Source: JAEUMW01 sp039807745
GTDB taxonomy: Bacteria; Pseudomonadota; Gammaproteobacteria; Burkholderiales; JAEUMW01
Direction of reading: 5' to 3'
Assembly: GCA_039807745.1 (NCBI GenBank)
Contig: JBDHRV010000056.1
Location: 1 to 21,265 of the forward strand
DNA: 21,265 nt
This document shows positions 5,670 to 13,511 of this stretch, piece by piece. Below the pieces are notes generated by a model. That model made no database searches. It was not told the DNA's origin and was given only the letters and a program-made list of their open reading frames with translations. Position 1 is the stretch's first letter. Each line of letters starts with the position of its first letter. A program made the translations under genes and the position numbers.

Positions 5670-8294
5670 GTGAGTCGGATGGATCGCCCGCATCTCCCAA
5701 GCGCGGAGAACGACAACGAAAGCCCGTGGCCGTCGGCCGCGCTTCCCGGCACGACTCCCATGATGCAGCAGTACCTGCGCCTCAAGGCGCAGCACCCCGA
5801 CATGCTGCTGTTCTACCGCATGGGGGACTTCTACGAGCTCTTCTACGACGACGCGAAGCGGGCGTCGCGCCTGCTCGACATCACGCTCACGGCGCGCGGC
5901 GTGTCGGCGGGGCAGCCGATCCCCATGGCCGGGGTGCCGTTTCACGCGGTCGAGCAGTACCTCGCGAAGCTTGTCCGCCTCGGCGAGTCGGTCGCGATCT
6001 GCGAACAGATCGGCGATCCGGCGACGGCGAAAGGGCCGGTCGAGCGCAAGGTGGTGCGCGTCGTCACCCCCGGCACGCTCACCGATGCGAGCCTGCTCGA
6101 AGAGAAGCGCGACAGCCTGCTCGCCGCGGTCGTGATCCGCGCCGGCGTGTTGGGTCTTGCGTCGCTCAATCTTGCCTCCGGCGCGCTCAAGGTGCGGGAG
6201 GTCGGCGGCGGCGACCCGTTGGCGGAGCTCGAGCGGTTGCAGCCGGCCGAGATTCTGGTTCCGGAGGGGAGTTCCATGCCGGCGGCCGCGTCCCTGCGTG
6301 CGACCGTCAAGACGCTGCCGCCGTGGCACTTCGACCAAGATCGCGCCGCACGCTCGCTCGCCGAGCAGTTCGGGACGCGCGACCTCGCCGGCTTCGGTAT
6401 CGCCGAGCCTGGGCCTGCCATCGGCGCGGCCGGTGCGCTGCTCGACTACGCGCGCTCGACCCAGGGCACCGCGCTCGTGCACGTGACCGGCATCGAGGTG
6501 GAGAGCGAGTCGCAGTACGTACACCTCGACGCGGCCACGCGGCGCAACCTGGAGCTCACCGAAACGCTGCGCGGCGAGCGTGCGCCCACGGTGCTCTCGC
6601 TGCTCGACACCTGCGCGACGAGCATGGGCAGTCGCCTGCTGCGGCATACGCTGCACCACCCGCAGCGCGAGCGCGCGCCGCTGTCGGAGCGACTCGACGC
6701 GGTCGCGATGCTGGCGGGGGAGGGCGGCGGCACGCTCGCCGTGCTGCGGACGTGGCTCGCGCGCTGCTGCGACGTGGAGCGCAGCACCGCCCGCATCGCG
6801 CTCAGGTCGGCACGGCCGCGGGATCTCGCCGCGCTGCGCGAGACGCTCGCTGCGCTGCCGCCGCTCGCGGACGCGCTCGCCGCAATCGATGGCGCTGCGC
6901 TTGCGCGACTGCGGCAAGCGGTTGCGCCGCGCCAGGTGCTGCACGCGCGCCTTGCCGCGGCGATCGCACCCGAGCCGGCGGCGCAGGTGCGCGACGGCGG
7001 CGTCATCGCGGTGGGCTTCGATCGGGAGCTCGACGAGCTGCGCTCGATCGAGCAGAACTGCGGCGATTTCCTGCTCGACCTCGAGGCACGCGAGCGCGCG
7101 CGCACCGGCATCGCCAACCTCAAGGTCGAGTTCAACCGCGTGCACGGGTTCTACATCGAGGTCACGCACGCCAACGCGCAGCGCGTGCCGGACGACTACC
7201 GGCGGCGCCAGACGCTCAAGAACGCGGAGCGCTACGTCACACCGGAGCTGAAGGCCTTCGAGGACAAGGCCTTGTCCGCCCAGGAGCGCGCGCTCGCCCG
7301 CGAGAAGCTCCTGTACGAGCAGCTGCTGGAAGAGCTTGCACCCGAGGTACCGCTGCTGCAGGTGCTGGCGCGCGCGCTAGCGGAGCTCGATCTCGTCGCG
7401 ACCTTCGCCGAGCGCGCCGTGGCGCTCGACCTGCGCGCGCCCACCTTCACCGATCAGCCGGTGATCGAGATCGAGGCCGGCCGCCATCCGGTGGTCGAGC
7501 GGCAGGTGGAGGCGTTCATCGCCAACGACACCCGGCTCCATCCCGGCCGCCGCCTGCTGCTCATCACGGGTCCGAACATGGGCGGCAAGTCCACCTACAT
7601 GCGCCAGGTGGCGCTGATCGCGCTGCTCGCGCACTGCGGCGCGTTCGTGCCGGCGCGGCGTGCGCTGCTGGGGCCGATCGATCGCATCTTCACGCGCATC
7701 GGCGCGGCCGATGATCTGGCCGGCGGGCGCTCGACGTTCATGGTCGAGATGACGGAGGCCGCCAACATCCTGCACCACGCGACCGAGCGCAGCCTCGTGC
7801 TGATGGACGAGGTCGGGCGCGGCACCTCGACCTTCGACGGGCTCGCGCTGGCCTGGGCGATCGCGCGCTACCTGCTCGAGCGCAACCGCGCGTTCACGCT
7901 CTTCGCCACGCACTACTTCGAGCTCACGCAGCTGGTGGAGGAGTACCGGCAGGTGGCGAACGTGCATCTCGATGCGGTCGAGCACAAGGACTCGATAGTC
8001 TTCCTGCACAGCGTGGAAGAGGGACCGGCATCGCAGAGCTACGGGCTGCAGGTCGCGCAGCTCGCGGGCATTCCCGCCAGCGTGATCCGCGCGGCACGGC
8101 GCTATCTCGGTAAGCTGGAGGAGGAGAGCGCGGCGCGCCATCCGCAGGGCGATCTCTTCACCGCGGCCGCGTCCGTGCCGCAAGATCCGATTGCGCATCC
8201 GGTATTGGACCGCCTGCGCGACCTCGATCCCGATCGGCTGTCGCCGCGCGCGGCGCTCGATGCCCTCTACCAGTTGAAACGGGATCTCGAATGA
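5670..8294 (+). CDS. mutS: DNA mismatch repair protein MutS
   Basis: Recognises base mismatches and small loops and starts repair with MutL. It has 874 residues, near the E. coli length (853). The mismatch-reading F-x-E motif is in GDFYELF (F54, E56). The connector, lever and clamp domains follow, then the ATPase with Walker A GPNMGGKST (634-642), Walker B LVLMDEVGRGTSTFDG (D713, E714) and the ATHYFEL signature. The C-terminal tail LSPRAALDALYQLKRDLE matches the tetramer helix region of long MutS proteins. The start is uncertain: GTG at 5670 gives the longest form, and ATG at 5679 is three codons in; neither has a strong ribosome-binding site. It ends 16 bases from the convergent slyD stop with no terminator visible between them. 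Confidence 0.97.
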   Translation: MSRMDRPHLPSAENDNESPWPSAALPGTTPMMQQYLRLKAQHPDMLLFYRMGDFYELFYDDAKRASRLLDITLTARGVSAGQPIPMAGVPFHAVEQYLAKLVRLGESVAICEQIGDPATAKGPVERKVVRVVTPGTLTDASLLEEKRDSLLAAVVIRAGVLGLASLNLASGALKVREVGGGDPLAELERLQPAEILVPEGSSMPAAASLRATVKTLPPWHFDQDRAARSLAEQFGTRDLAGFGIAEPGPAIGAAGALLDYARSTQGTALVHVTGIEVESESQYVHLDAATRRNLELTETLRGERAPTVLSLLDTCATSMGSRLLRHTLHHPQRERAPLSERLDAVAMLAGEGGGTLAVLRTWLARCCDVERSTARIALRSARPRDLAALRETLAALPPLADALAAIDGAALARLRQAVAPRQVLHARLAAAIAPEPAAQVRDGGVIAVGFDRELDELRSIEQNCGDFLLDLEARERARTGIANLKVEFNRVHGFYIEVTHANAQRVPDDYRRRQTLKNAERYVTPELKAFEDKALSAQERALAREKLLYEQLLEELAPEVPLLQVLARALAELDLVATFAERAVALDLRAPTFTDQPVIEIEAGRHPVVERQVEAFIANDTRLHPGRRLLLITGPNMGGKSTYMRQVALIALLAHCGAFVPARRALLGPIDRIFTRIGAADDLAGGRSTFMVEMTEAANILHHATERSLVLMDEVGRGTSTFDGLALAWAIARYLLERNRAFTLFATHYFELTQLVEEYRQVANVHLDAVEHKDSIVFLHSVEEGPASQSYGLQVAQLAGIPASVIRAARRYLGKLEEESAARHPQGDLFTAAASVPQDPIAHPVLDRLRDLDPDRLSPRAALDALYQLKRDLE

Positions 8295-8310
8295 GTCCAG
8301 TACGCCGCGT

Positions 8311-8793
8311 TCAGTGATGGTGATGGCCGCCGGCACCGTGCGCGTGGCGATGCTGGATCTCTTCGGGGGTCGCCGGCCGCACCGATGCGACCGTGCACGC
8401 AAACACGACGCTGCGCCCCGCGAGCGGATGATTGCCGTCGACCACGACCTTCTCCTCGGTGACGTCGGTGACCGTGAAGACACGCCCGTGGTCGCTGCCA
8501 TCGGCGCGCCCTTCGAACTGCATGCCGACCTCGAGCTCTGGCGGGAAGCTCGCGCGCGCCTCGATCCGCACCAGTTCCTCGTCGTAGTCGCCGAACGCCT
8601 CATCGGGCTCGAGCGGCACCTCCACCTTCTCGCCTTCGACACAACCGGTGAGCGACTCCTCCACCAGCGGGAACATGGCGCCGTAACCGCCGTGCAGATA
8701 GGCGATCGGCGCCTGCGATTTTTCGATCAGATCGCCCGCGCTGTCGAAGAGCTCATAGTCAATCGAGACGACGGTGTTTGGCGAGATCCGCAT
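8311..8793 (-). CDS. slyD: FKBP-type peptidyl-prolyl isomerase SlyD with His-rich tail
   Basis: Prolyl isomerase and chaperone that in E. coli also binds nickel and helps hydrogenase maturation. It has 160 residues: a split FKBP domain (SPNTVVSIDYELFD at the start, VVVDGNHPLAGRSVVF near 118-133) with an inserted IF chaperone flap between (about 70-115, including DEAFGDYDEELV). The C-terminal tail HRHAHGAGGHHHH (148-160) has seven histidines but none of the cysteines of the longer E. coli tail. AGGGGGA lies just upstream of the ATG. It follows bcp on the same strand by 67 bases and converges on mutS. FkpB/SlpA is less likely because of the metal-binding tail. Confidence 0.93.
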   Translation of the reverse strand: MRISPNTVVSIDYELFDSAGDLIEKSQAPIAYLHGGYGAMFPLVEESLTGCVEGEKVEVPLEPDEAFGDYDEELVRIEARASFPPELEVGMQFEGRADGSDHGRVFTVTDVTEEKVVVDGNHPLAGRSVVFACTVASVRPATPEEIQHRHAHGAGGHHHH

Positions 8794-8860
8794 TTGAGTC
8801 CCCCTGGGCGAATTCCGCGGTCAACGCCCGGTGAAGGTGAAAGGGTGCACCGCCAGGCCG

Positions 8861-9325
8861 TCACAGGGCCTTGAGCAGCGCGAGCACTTCCGCCGCGTGG
8901 CCGCGGGCATTCACGCCGTACAGCGCATGCCGCAGGATGCCTTGCCGATCGATCACGAAAGTGGAACGCTGTATGCCAATGCGCTTGCGTCCCTCGGACT
9001 CGCGCTCGACCAGCACCCCGTACAGGCTGCACACTTCGCCCTCGGTGTCGGCCAGCAATCGCACGCTGAGCCCATGCTTGTCGCGGAAGCTGCCGTGGCT
9101 GATGCAGTCGTCCATGCTCACGCCGAGGACGACGGCGCCCTGCTTTTCGAACTCGTCCTGCAGGTCGCTGAAGTCGATGGCCTCGATCGTGCAGCCCGGC
9201 GTGTCGTCCTTCGGGTAGAAGTAGAGCACGACATGATGCTTGCCTCGAAAACTCGCGAGACCGACCATCTCGAGATCGGCATCGGGCAAGTCGAAGACGG
9301 GTGCCGGTTTACCTGCCTGAAGCAT
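8861..9325 (-). CDS. bcp: Thioredoxin-dependent thiol peroxidase Bcp/PrxQ
   Basis: Peroxiredoxin that reduces hydrogen and organic peroxides. It has 154 residues, a normal Bcp length. The peroxidatic C45 lies in YPKDDTPGCTIEAIDF. The residue five positions on, which is the resolving cysteine in E. coli Bcp (C50), is isoleucine here. Other cysteines are C74 (MDDCISHGSF) and C99 (EVCSLYG); either might resolve the sulfenic acid, or the enzyme may act as a 1-Cys type. Other catalytic neighbours look intact, including the F-Y-P-K-D-x-T-P-G-C motif. It is divergent from roxA across 104 bases and precedes slyD, so stress-linked co-expression is possible. Confidence 0.94.
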   Translation of the reverse strand: MLQAGKPAPVFDLPDADLEMVGLASFRGKHHVVLYFYPKDDTPGCTIEAIDFSDLQDEFEKQGAVVLGVSMDDCISHGSFRDKHGLSVRLLADTEGEVCSLYGVLVERESEGRKRIGIQRSTFVIDRQGILRHALYGVNARGHAAEVLALLKAL

Positions 9326-9352
9326 CGTGCGCTCCGGGAAGAAGCTGCGCGG

Positions 9353-9379
9353 ATTCTAACCCATTTCCGCGATGCGCAA
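9353..9379 (-). promoter_or_regulatory. Weak candidate sigma70 promoter for bcp
   Basis: Read on the minus strand, TTGCGC (9374-9379) and TAGAAT (9353-9358) are separated by 15 bases, shorter than the preferred 17. A start near 9346 would leave a leader of about 20 bases before the bcp ATG. The position in the bcp-roxA divergent gap fits, but the match is modest. Confidence 0.3.
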
Positions 9380-9429
9380 GCGGGCAGTCGGCGCGGTTTT
9401 CCCGGCACACCTTTCTCATAGTCGAATCC

Positions 9430-10581
9430 ATGACGAGATCTCTGCTGGGCAACGTGTCGCCGCGCGAATTCCTGCGCGACTTCTGGCACAAGAAGCCACT
9501 GCTCGTGCGCCACGCGCTGCCCGGTTTCCAGGGGCTCATGGACCGCGCCGGTGTGCTCGACGCCGCGTGCCGCGAATCCGTGGCCTCGCGCCTGGTCCTG
9601 CGCAGCGGGCGAAGGTGGGAGGTACGCCGCGGCCCGTTCCGCCGCCGCGAGTTGGAGTCGCTGCCGCCGCGCAACTGGACTTTGCTCGTGCAGGAGGTGA
9701 ATCATTTTCTGCCGGCAGCGGCTTCGCTCATGCGCGGCTTCTCCTTCGTGCCGCTCGCGCGACTCGACGATGTCATGGTGAGCCTGGCTCCGCCCGGCGG
9801 CGGGGTGGGACCGCACTTCGACTCCTACGATGTCTTTCTCCTGCAAGGCAGCGGGCGGCGGCGCTGGCGCGTGAGCGCGCAGCGCGACCTCGACCTCGTA
9901 CCCGGCGCGCCCCTCAAGATCCTCGAGCGCTTCGTGCCGGAACAGGAGTGGGTGCTGGAGCCGGGCGACATGCTCTATCTGCCGCCCGCCTATGCGCACG
10001 ACGGTACAGCGGTCGGCGAGTGCACGACGTACTCGATCGGCTTTCGCGCGCCGACCGCGCAGGAAGTCGGTCAGGCCTTTCTCGATCATCTGCGCGACAC
10101 GCTCGAGCTTCCCGGTTGCTATGCGGATCCGGACCTCGCGCCGCAGAAGGATCCCGCGGCAATCGGCGCCGGCATGACGGCGCAAATCGCGGCCATGCTC
10201 GATGGCATCCGCTGGACGCGCCGGGATGTCGCGCGCTTCCTCGGCGGCTATCTGACCGAGCCCAAACCGCACGTCTTCTTCTCGCCCCCGCAGCCCCCGC
10301 TCCCGCGTGCCCGCTTTCTCGCGCATACGGGGCGCCACGGCGTGGCGCTCGCGCTGAAAAGCTGCATGCTCTTCGATCGTGACCGGATCTACCTGAACGG
10401 GGACTCGTATGCGCTGGATGCCGAAGCCACCGCCGTGCTGCGGCGGCTCGCGAACACCGGCGTGCTCGCGCCGGGCAGCGTCCTGGGCGCGGAAGTTGCT
10501 GACCTCCTATACGAATGGTATCGCGCGGGTTACGTCGAACTGCAGCCCGCCGCCTCGCATGGGAGGGTCGGAATACGATGA
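9430..10581 (+). CDS. roxA: Ribosomal protein uL16 arginine hydroxylase RoxA (YcfD), JmjC/cupin oxygenase
   Basis: Fe(II)/2-oxoglutarate oxygenase that in E. coli hydroxylates an arginine of ribosomal protein L16. It has 383 residues, against 373 in E. coli YcfD. The start ATG at 9430 gives MTRSLLGNVSPREFLRDFWHKKPLLVR, the family N-terminus with the FW-x-KKPL motif. The iron triad is H129 and D131 (GPHFDSYDVF) and H190 (PPAYAHDGT), close to E. coli H125/D127/H187. After the double-stranded beta-helix come a helical dimerisation part and a C-terminal winged-helix-like segment. It has no good ribosome-binding site. Its stop overlaps the next gene's start by 4 bases (ATGA), indicating translational coupling. 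Confidence 0.92.
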   Translation: MTRSLLGNVSPREFLRDFWHKKPLLVRHALPGFQGLMDRAGVLDAACRESVASRLVLRSGRRWEVRRGPFRRRELESLPPRNWTLLVQEVNHFLPAAASLMRGFSFVPLARLDDVMVSLAPPGGGVGPHFDSYDVFLLQGSGRRRWRVSAQRDLDLVPGAPLKILERFVPEQEWVLEPGDMLYLPPAYAHDGTAVGECTTYSIGFRAPTAQEVGQAFLDHLRDTLELPGCYADPDLAPQKDPAAIGAGMTAQIAAMLDGIRWTRRDVARFLGGYLTEPKPHVFFSPPQPPLPRARFLAHTGRHGVALALKSCMLFDRDRIYLNGDSYALDAEATAVLRRLANTGVLAPGSVLGAEVADLLYEWYRAGYVELQPAASHGRVGIR

Positions 10582-11069
10582 ACGACGAAGTGACGCCGCG
10601 CCACACGCGGCTCGAAGGCACCACCGACTTCGAGGCTGCGCTCGACACGGTGATCGCGCGCACCACGCACCGCCTGCGCGTCTTCGATCGCGCGCTCGGC
10701 CGCCGCTTCGACTCGGCGCAGCGCCACGAGCTGATCCGCGGCTTTCTGCTCGCGAACCGCGCGAACCGGCTGCAGATCGTGCTGCACGAAGTCGACAACG
10801 TGGTCCGCGACTGCCCGCGGTTGGTGAGCCTGATGCGCAGCCGCAGCGGTGCGATCAGCATCCATCAGACGCTGCCCGATGCGCACGGCGTCTACGATCC
10901 TTTCACGATCGCGGACGAGCGCGATTTCGTGCACCGGTTCCATTACGAGGATACCCGCGGCATGATCGCGATGGACGATCCGCACGGTGCGCGGCAGTTG
11001 ATCGAGCGCTTCGAAGAGCTACTCGCCGCATCCCGCCCGGCTATTCCTGCCACGCCTCTCGGGCTTTGA
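10578..11069 (+). CDS. Conserved protein of unknown function coupled to roxA (DUF7931-like)
   Basis: A 163-residue soluble protein; I see no signal peptide or membrane segment. The start overlaps the roxA stop in ATGA, with GGGAGG about 11 bases upstream inside roxA. Recognisable conserved stretches are VFDRALGRRF (40-49), FLLANRANRLQIVLHE (about 57-72), RDCPRLVSLMR, SIHQTLPDAHGVYDPFTIAD and VHRFHYEDTRGMIAMDDP. I recall this pattern as the family DUF7931, found alone or behind GNAT domains in proteobacteria, with a fold resembling phospholipase-D-like domains but without the HxK catalytic motif. That family label is from memory and unverified. Several conserved histidines (H70, H97, H119, H122) may be functional. 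No function can be assigned; coupling suggests a role near RoxA and the ribosome. Confidence 0.8.
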   Translation: MNDEVTPRHTRLEGTTDFEAALDTVIARTTHRLRVFDRALGRRFDSAQRHELIRGFLLANRANRLQIVLHEVDNVVRDCPRLVSLMRSRSGAISIHQTLPDAHGVYDPFTIADERDFVHRFHYEDTRGMIAMDDPHGARQLIERFEELLAASRPAIPATPLGL

Positions 11070-11078
11070 CAGCGGCGT

Positions 11079-11092
11079 GGCGCGCACGCGCC
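11079..11092. other. Small GC-rich inverted repeat after the unknown gene
   Basis: GGCGCG-CA-CGCGCC is a perfect 6-base inverted repeat 10 bases after the stop at 11069. It is followed by A-rich rather than T-rich sequence, so it is not a normal intrinsic terminator for the plus strand. It might slow polymerase or protect the 3' end, but may also be chance in GC-rich DNA. Confidence 0.3.
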
Positions 11093-11109
11093 GTCCCGAA
11101 AAATTGGAC

Positions 11110-11139
11110 TTGGATGGCGCAAAAGCAACATGCTACTAT
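11110..11139 (+). promoter_or_regulatory. Strong candidate sigma70 promoter with extended -10
   Basis: TTGGAT (11110-11115), an 18-base spacer, and TACTAT (11134-11139) preceded by TGC give an extended -10 element (TGnTACTAT). The stretch is clearly more A/T-rich than its surroundings. A start near 11146 would give a leader of about 63 bases before the lipoprotein ATG at 11209. Confidence 0.65.
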
Positions 11140-11208
11140 CCCCTCGACCGTACCAGCCGTAGTGCCATTTCGGCCCGGGTCCACATCCTCAACTGTCTAG
11201 GGAAGATT

Positions 11209-11463
11209 ATGAAACGCTCGCTCCTCCTTGCTGCTGCCTTGGCCATCGCGCTCGGCGCGTGCGCCAAGAAAGAAGAACCCGCTCCTGCACCGCCGGCCGC
11301 CGCCCCCAAGGCATCTGAAGCCGCCAAGGAAGCCGTCGACAAGAGCAAGGAAGCCGCCGCCGCTGCTGGCACCGCCGCTTCCGCCGCTGTCGGCGAGGCC
11401 AAGGATGCCGCAGCTGCCGCGGTTGAAAAGGCGAAAGAAGCAGCTACCGCCGAGAAGAAGTAA
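11209..11463 (+). CDS. Small Ala/Lys/Glu-rich lipoprotein with LEA-like 11-residue repeats
   Basis: An 84-residue precursor. The ATG at 11209 was chosen for the AGGGAAG ribosome-binding site 6 bases before it and because the protein then begins with a signal peptide ending in the lipobox LGAC (C18), so it is likely lipidated. Mature residues 19-34 are charged and Pro-rich (KKEEPAPAP). Residues 35-78 can be laid out as four 11-residue units (35-45, 46-56, 57-67, 68-78) with alanine fixed at unit positions 4 and 8 and Lys/Glu/Asp near the ends, then ATAEKK. This resembles group 3 LEA-type amphipathic helices. There are no cysteines besides C18 and no aromatic residues. It forms its own unit between a promoter and a strong terminator. 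Function unknown; an envelope-anchored helix or stress role is a guess. Confidence 0.87.
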   Translation: MKRSLLLAAALAIALGACAKKEEPAPAPPAAAPKASEAAKEAVDKSKEAAAAAGTAASAAVGEAKDAAAAAVEKAKEAATAEKK

Positions 11464-11483
11464 CCGTCCTTCGTCTGGGCGAG

Positions 11484-11510
11484 AAAGCCGACCTGCGGGT
11501 CGGCTTTTTT
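11484..11510 (+). terminator. Strong Rho-independent terminator
   Basis: A perfect 10-base stem AAAGCCGACC (11484-11493) and GGTCGGCTTT (11498-11507) with loop TGCG is followed by T through 11510. It lies 20 bases after the lipoprotein stop. On the minus strand the tail is only TTTCTC, so it would act weakly for the converging hydrolase gene that ends at 11530. Confidence 0.93.
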
Positions 11511-11529
11511 GCGTCCTCGCGCCGCCGCG

Positions 11530-12327
11530 TCAATCGAGCCGGCGCCAGCCGAAGCCCTCGTCCTGATCCGCGATGCCGATCGCATCGCCATCCCAGCCGA
11601 TTGCAGCCGCCAGCGCGGCGCGCGCGATCTGCGCGCGATTGTTCTGCTGGCTGAGATGCGCTGCGACGAGGTGACGCAGGCGTCTGGTGTCGAGACGGGC
11701 GAGCAGATCGGCGGCGGCGCGGTTCGCGAGATGTCCGAAGCGTCCCGCGATGCGTCGCTTCACCACAGCGGGATAGCTGCCGCAGGTGAGCATCGTCTCG
11801 TCGTGATTGCACTCGAGCACCAGCGCATCCAATCCCGACAGCATCACCTCGATGTGGGCAGTGATCGCGCCCACGTCGGTCAATACACCCAGCCTGCGAT
11901 CGCCGTCGCTGAAGACGTACTGCACCGGTTCGCGCGCGTCGTGGGGGACCGGGAACGGAAACACTTCGAGGTCGCCGATGGCGAAGGGCGTGTGGCCGTC
12001 GATCACGACCGTGGCGAGCTTGCCGGCAGCGAAAGCCGGGCCGGACGCGACCAGCGTGCCGAACGTGAGGTGGACCGGGGTGCGGTAGCAGCGCGCGAAG
12101 CGCGCGACGCCGCCGATGTGATCGTCATGCTCGTGGGTGACGACGATCGCGGTCACGCTCTCCGGCGCGATGCCCAGCCGCGCCAGGCGCCGCACCGAGT
12201 CGTCGAGCCCGAAGCCGCAATCGAGCAGGATGCGCGTGCCACCGGCTTCGACGAGGAGCGCGTTGCCGCGGCTGCCGCTGCCGAGCGATGCAAACCTCAA
12301 CGCAGCGGCCGCAGGAAGAACGCGCAC
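11530..12327 (-). CDS. Metallo-beta-lactamase-fold hydrolase, YycJ/WalJ-like
   Basis: Predicted two-metal hydrolase of the YycJ group; members are thought to act on DNA or RNA, but the substrate here is unknown. It has 265 residues from a GTG at 12327. The metal motif is THEHDDH (H65, H67, D69, H70), then H129 (VPHDA), D151 (LTDVG) and H224 (AAHLS); the group-specific ECNHDE and GRFGHLAN are present. The start is doubtful: relatives begin at RFASLGSGSRGN, which would be a TTG at 12300. That TTG overlaps the stop of a 20-codon reading frame (12359 to 12297) that begins just after bamC, which might couple translation. It is third in the dapA-bamC-hydrolase series and converges on the lipoprotein unit. 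Confidence 0.9.
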   Translation of the reverse strand: MRVLPAAAALRFASLGSGSRGNALLVEAGGTRILLDCGFGLDDSVRRLARLGIAPESVTAIVVTHEHDDHIGGVARFARCYRTPVHLTFGTLVASGPAFAAGKLATVVIDGHTPFAIGDLEVFPFPVPHDAREPVQYVFSDGDRRLGVLTDVGAITAHIEVMLSGLDALVLECNHDETMLTCGSYPAVVKRRIAGRFGHLANRAAADLLARLDTRRLRHLVAAHLSQQNNRAQIARAALAAAIGWDGDAIGIADQDEGFGWRRLD

Positions 12328-12361
12328 ACGAACCGCGCCGCGGCGACGCGCCAGGGCATCG

Positions 12362-13498
12362 CTACTTCAACTGCTCATAGAGGAGCGCGACGATGCGGCC
12401 CGCCGATTCCGAACGCTCGGCCCGACCGTCCTTGTTCAGCACGATGACGGTGCTGCCGGCGCCGTCGCCGGTGACCTCGATGCGGTACTGCGCGGCATTC
12501 GCGATCTTGTCGTCACTGCCCCAGAACTTGAGCTTCGACAGCAGCCCCGGCGAGGACTTCTCTTCGTCGGCCGGGTTCACGTAGCGCACGAAGTACATGC
12601 CCTGCGAACGGTCGCGGTCTTCGACCGTGAAGCCGACGCGATCGAGTGCGAGACCGACCCGCCGCCACGCGCGATCGAGGTCGTCGTCCAGTTCGAGGTG
12701 CGGGATGCCGTCCGCCCCCCGCACGAGTTTCGCGCGCTCCGCCGTCGGGGCGGTCGCGACCTCGGTCTTCGCCTTCGCCTCCTGCACGCCGAGCTTGACC
12801 ATGAGCCGTCGCAGCATCTCCGCTTCGAGGTTCGGATCCGCGGGGCGAGGCTGCCAGATCGTGCGCTCCTTGCCTTCCTCGACGAAGATCTCGTACATGC
12901 CGCGATGGCTGATGAAGATGTCGGTGGTGCCGGGTTCCGAGCCCTGCTCGAGGCGTGTGCGGAACTTGTCGCGCTCGGGCGTGGAGTACATGCCGTCCAT
13001 CACCTTGCCGAGGATGGATCGCACGCCGTCCTGCGGAATCTTCGCGCGATCTTCCGCCCAGTCGGTTTCCATGGTGCCGGCGGCCGGGTTTTCCTGTGCG
13101 ATGACGAAGCCGTTCTCCTGCCAGAAGTCCTTCACCGTTGGCCACAACTGCGCGGGATCGCCACGGACGACGATCCAGCGCTGGGTGCCGGAGCGTTCGA
13201 GGCGGACGTTCTCACCGGTGGGCAGCACCCCCTCGGCGGCGACCGGCGACCCGGCGGGCTGCGACGCGCGGTCGCGCGCATAGTCGGAATAGGTGGCGGT
13301 GCCGCCCGGGGCCACGTCCGGCACGACGTAGCGCTCGTCCACGTTCGGCTGCGTGAGATCCGGCGGCACCTCGAGTGGCCTGGTCTTGCTCGCCGACTTG
13401 TAGTCGATCTTCTTGCCCTCGAAGAGCGTGGACTTGCAGCCGGACAGCCCCAAGCCCGCGGCGGCCATCACGATCACCGCGGTGCGTATCGCTTTCAT
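12362..13498 (-). CDS. bamC: Outer-membrane assembly lipoprotein BamC
   Basis: Lipoprotein of the BAM complex, which inserts beta-barrel proteins into the outer membrane. It has 378 residues from the ATG at 13498, with GAGG 6 bases upstream. A signal peptide ends in the lipobox LSGC (C21). The conserved unstructured N-terminal segment follows (KIDYKSASKTRPLEVPPDLT, about 30-49), which binds BamD in E. coli. Two helix-grip domains follow, roughly residues 100-225 (ERSGTQRWIVVRGDPAQLWP) and 265-375 (PHLELDDDLDRAWRRVGLALD). The start at 13510, four codons earlier, is possible. It lies 13 bases after dapA, the classic dapA-nlpB arrangement. E. coli BamC is 344 residues, so it is somewhat longer here. 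Confidence 0.93.
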   Translation of the reverse strand: MKAIRTAVIVMAAAGLGLSGCKSTLFEGKKIDYKSASKTRPLEVPPDLTQPNVDERYVVPDVAPGGTATYSDYARDRASQPAGSPVAAEGVLPTGENVRLERSGTQRWIVVRGDPAQLWPTVKDFWQENGFVIAQENPAAGTMETDWAEDRAKIPQDGVRSILGKVMDGMYSTPERDKFRTRLEQGSEPGTTDIFISHRGMYEIFVEEGKERTIWQPRPADPNLEAEMLRRLMVKLGVQEAKAKTEVATAPTAERAKLVRGADGIPHLELDDDLDRAWRRVGLALDRVGFTVEDRDRSQGMYFVRYVNPADEEKSSPGLLSKLKFWGSDDKIANAAQYRIEVTGDGAGSTVIVLNKDGRAERSESAGRIVALLYEQLK

Positions 13499-13511
13499 GT
13501 ATGACCTCATC

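Noticed and set aside
5637..7169. A 510-codon frame antisense to mutS
   Set aside because: Composition is typical of antisense reading in high-GC DNA; no signal, motif or start context supports it.
5510..7714. A 734-codon plus-strand frame overlapping the dehydrogenase and mutS
   Set aside because: Its translation is Arg/Ala low-complexity and lies in another frame of mutS, whose full set of motifs is intact.
8295..8310. A shared terminator between convergent mutS and slyD
   Set aside because: The 16-base gap holds no inverted repeat or T-run.
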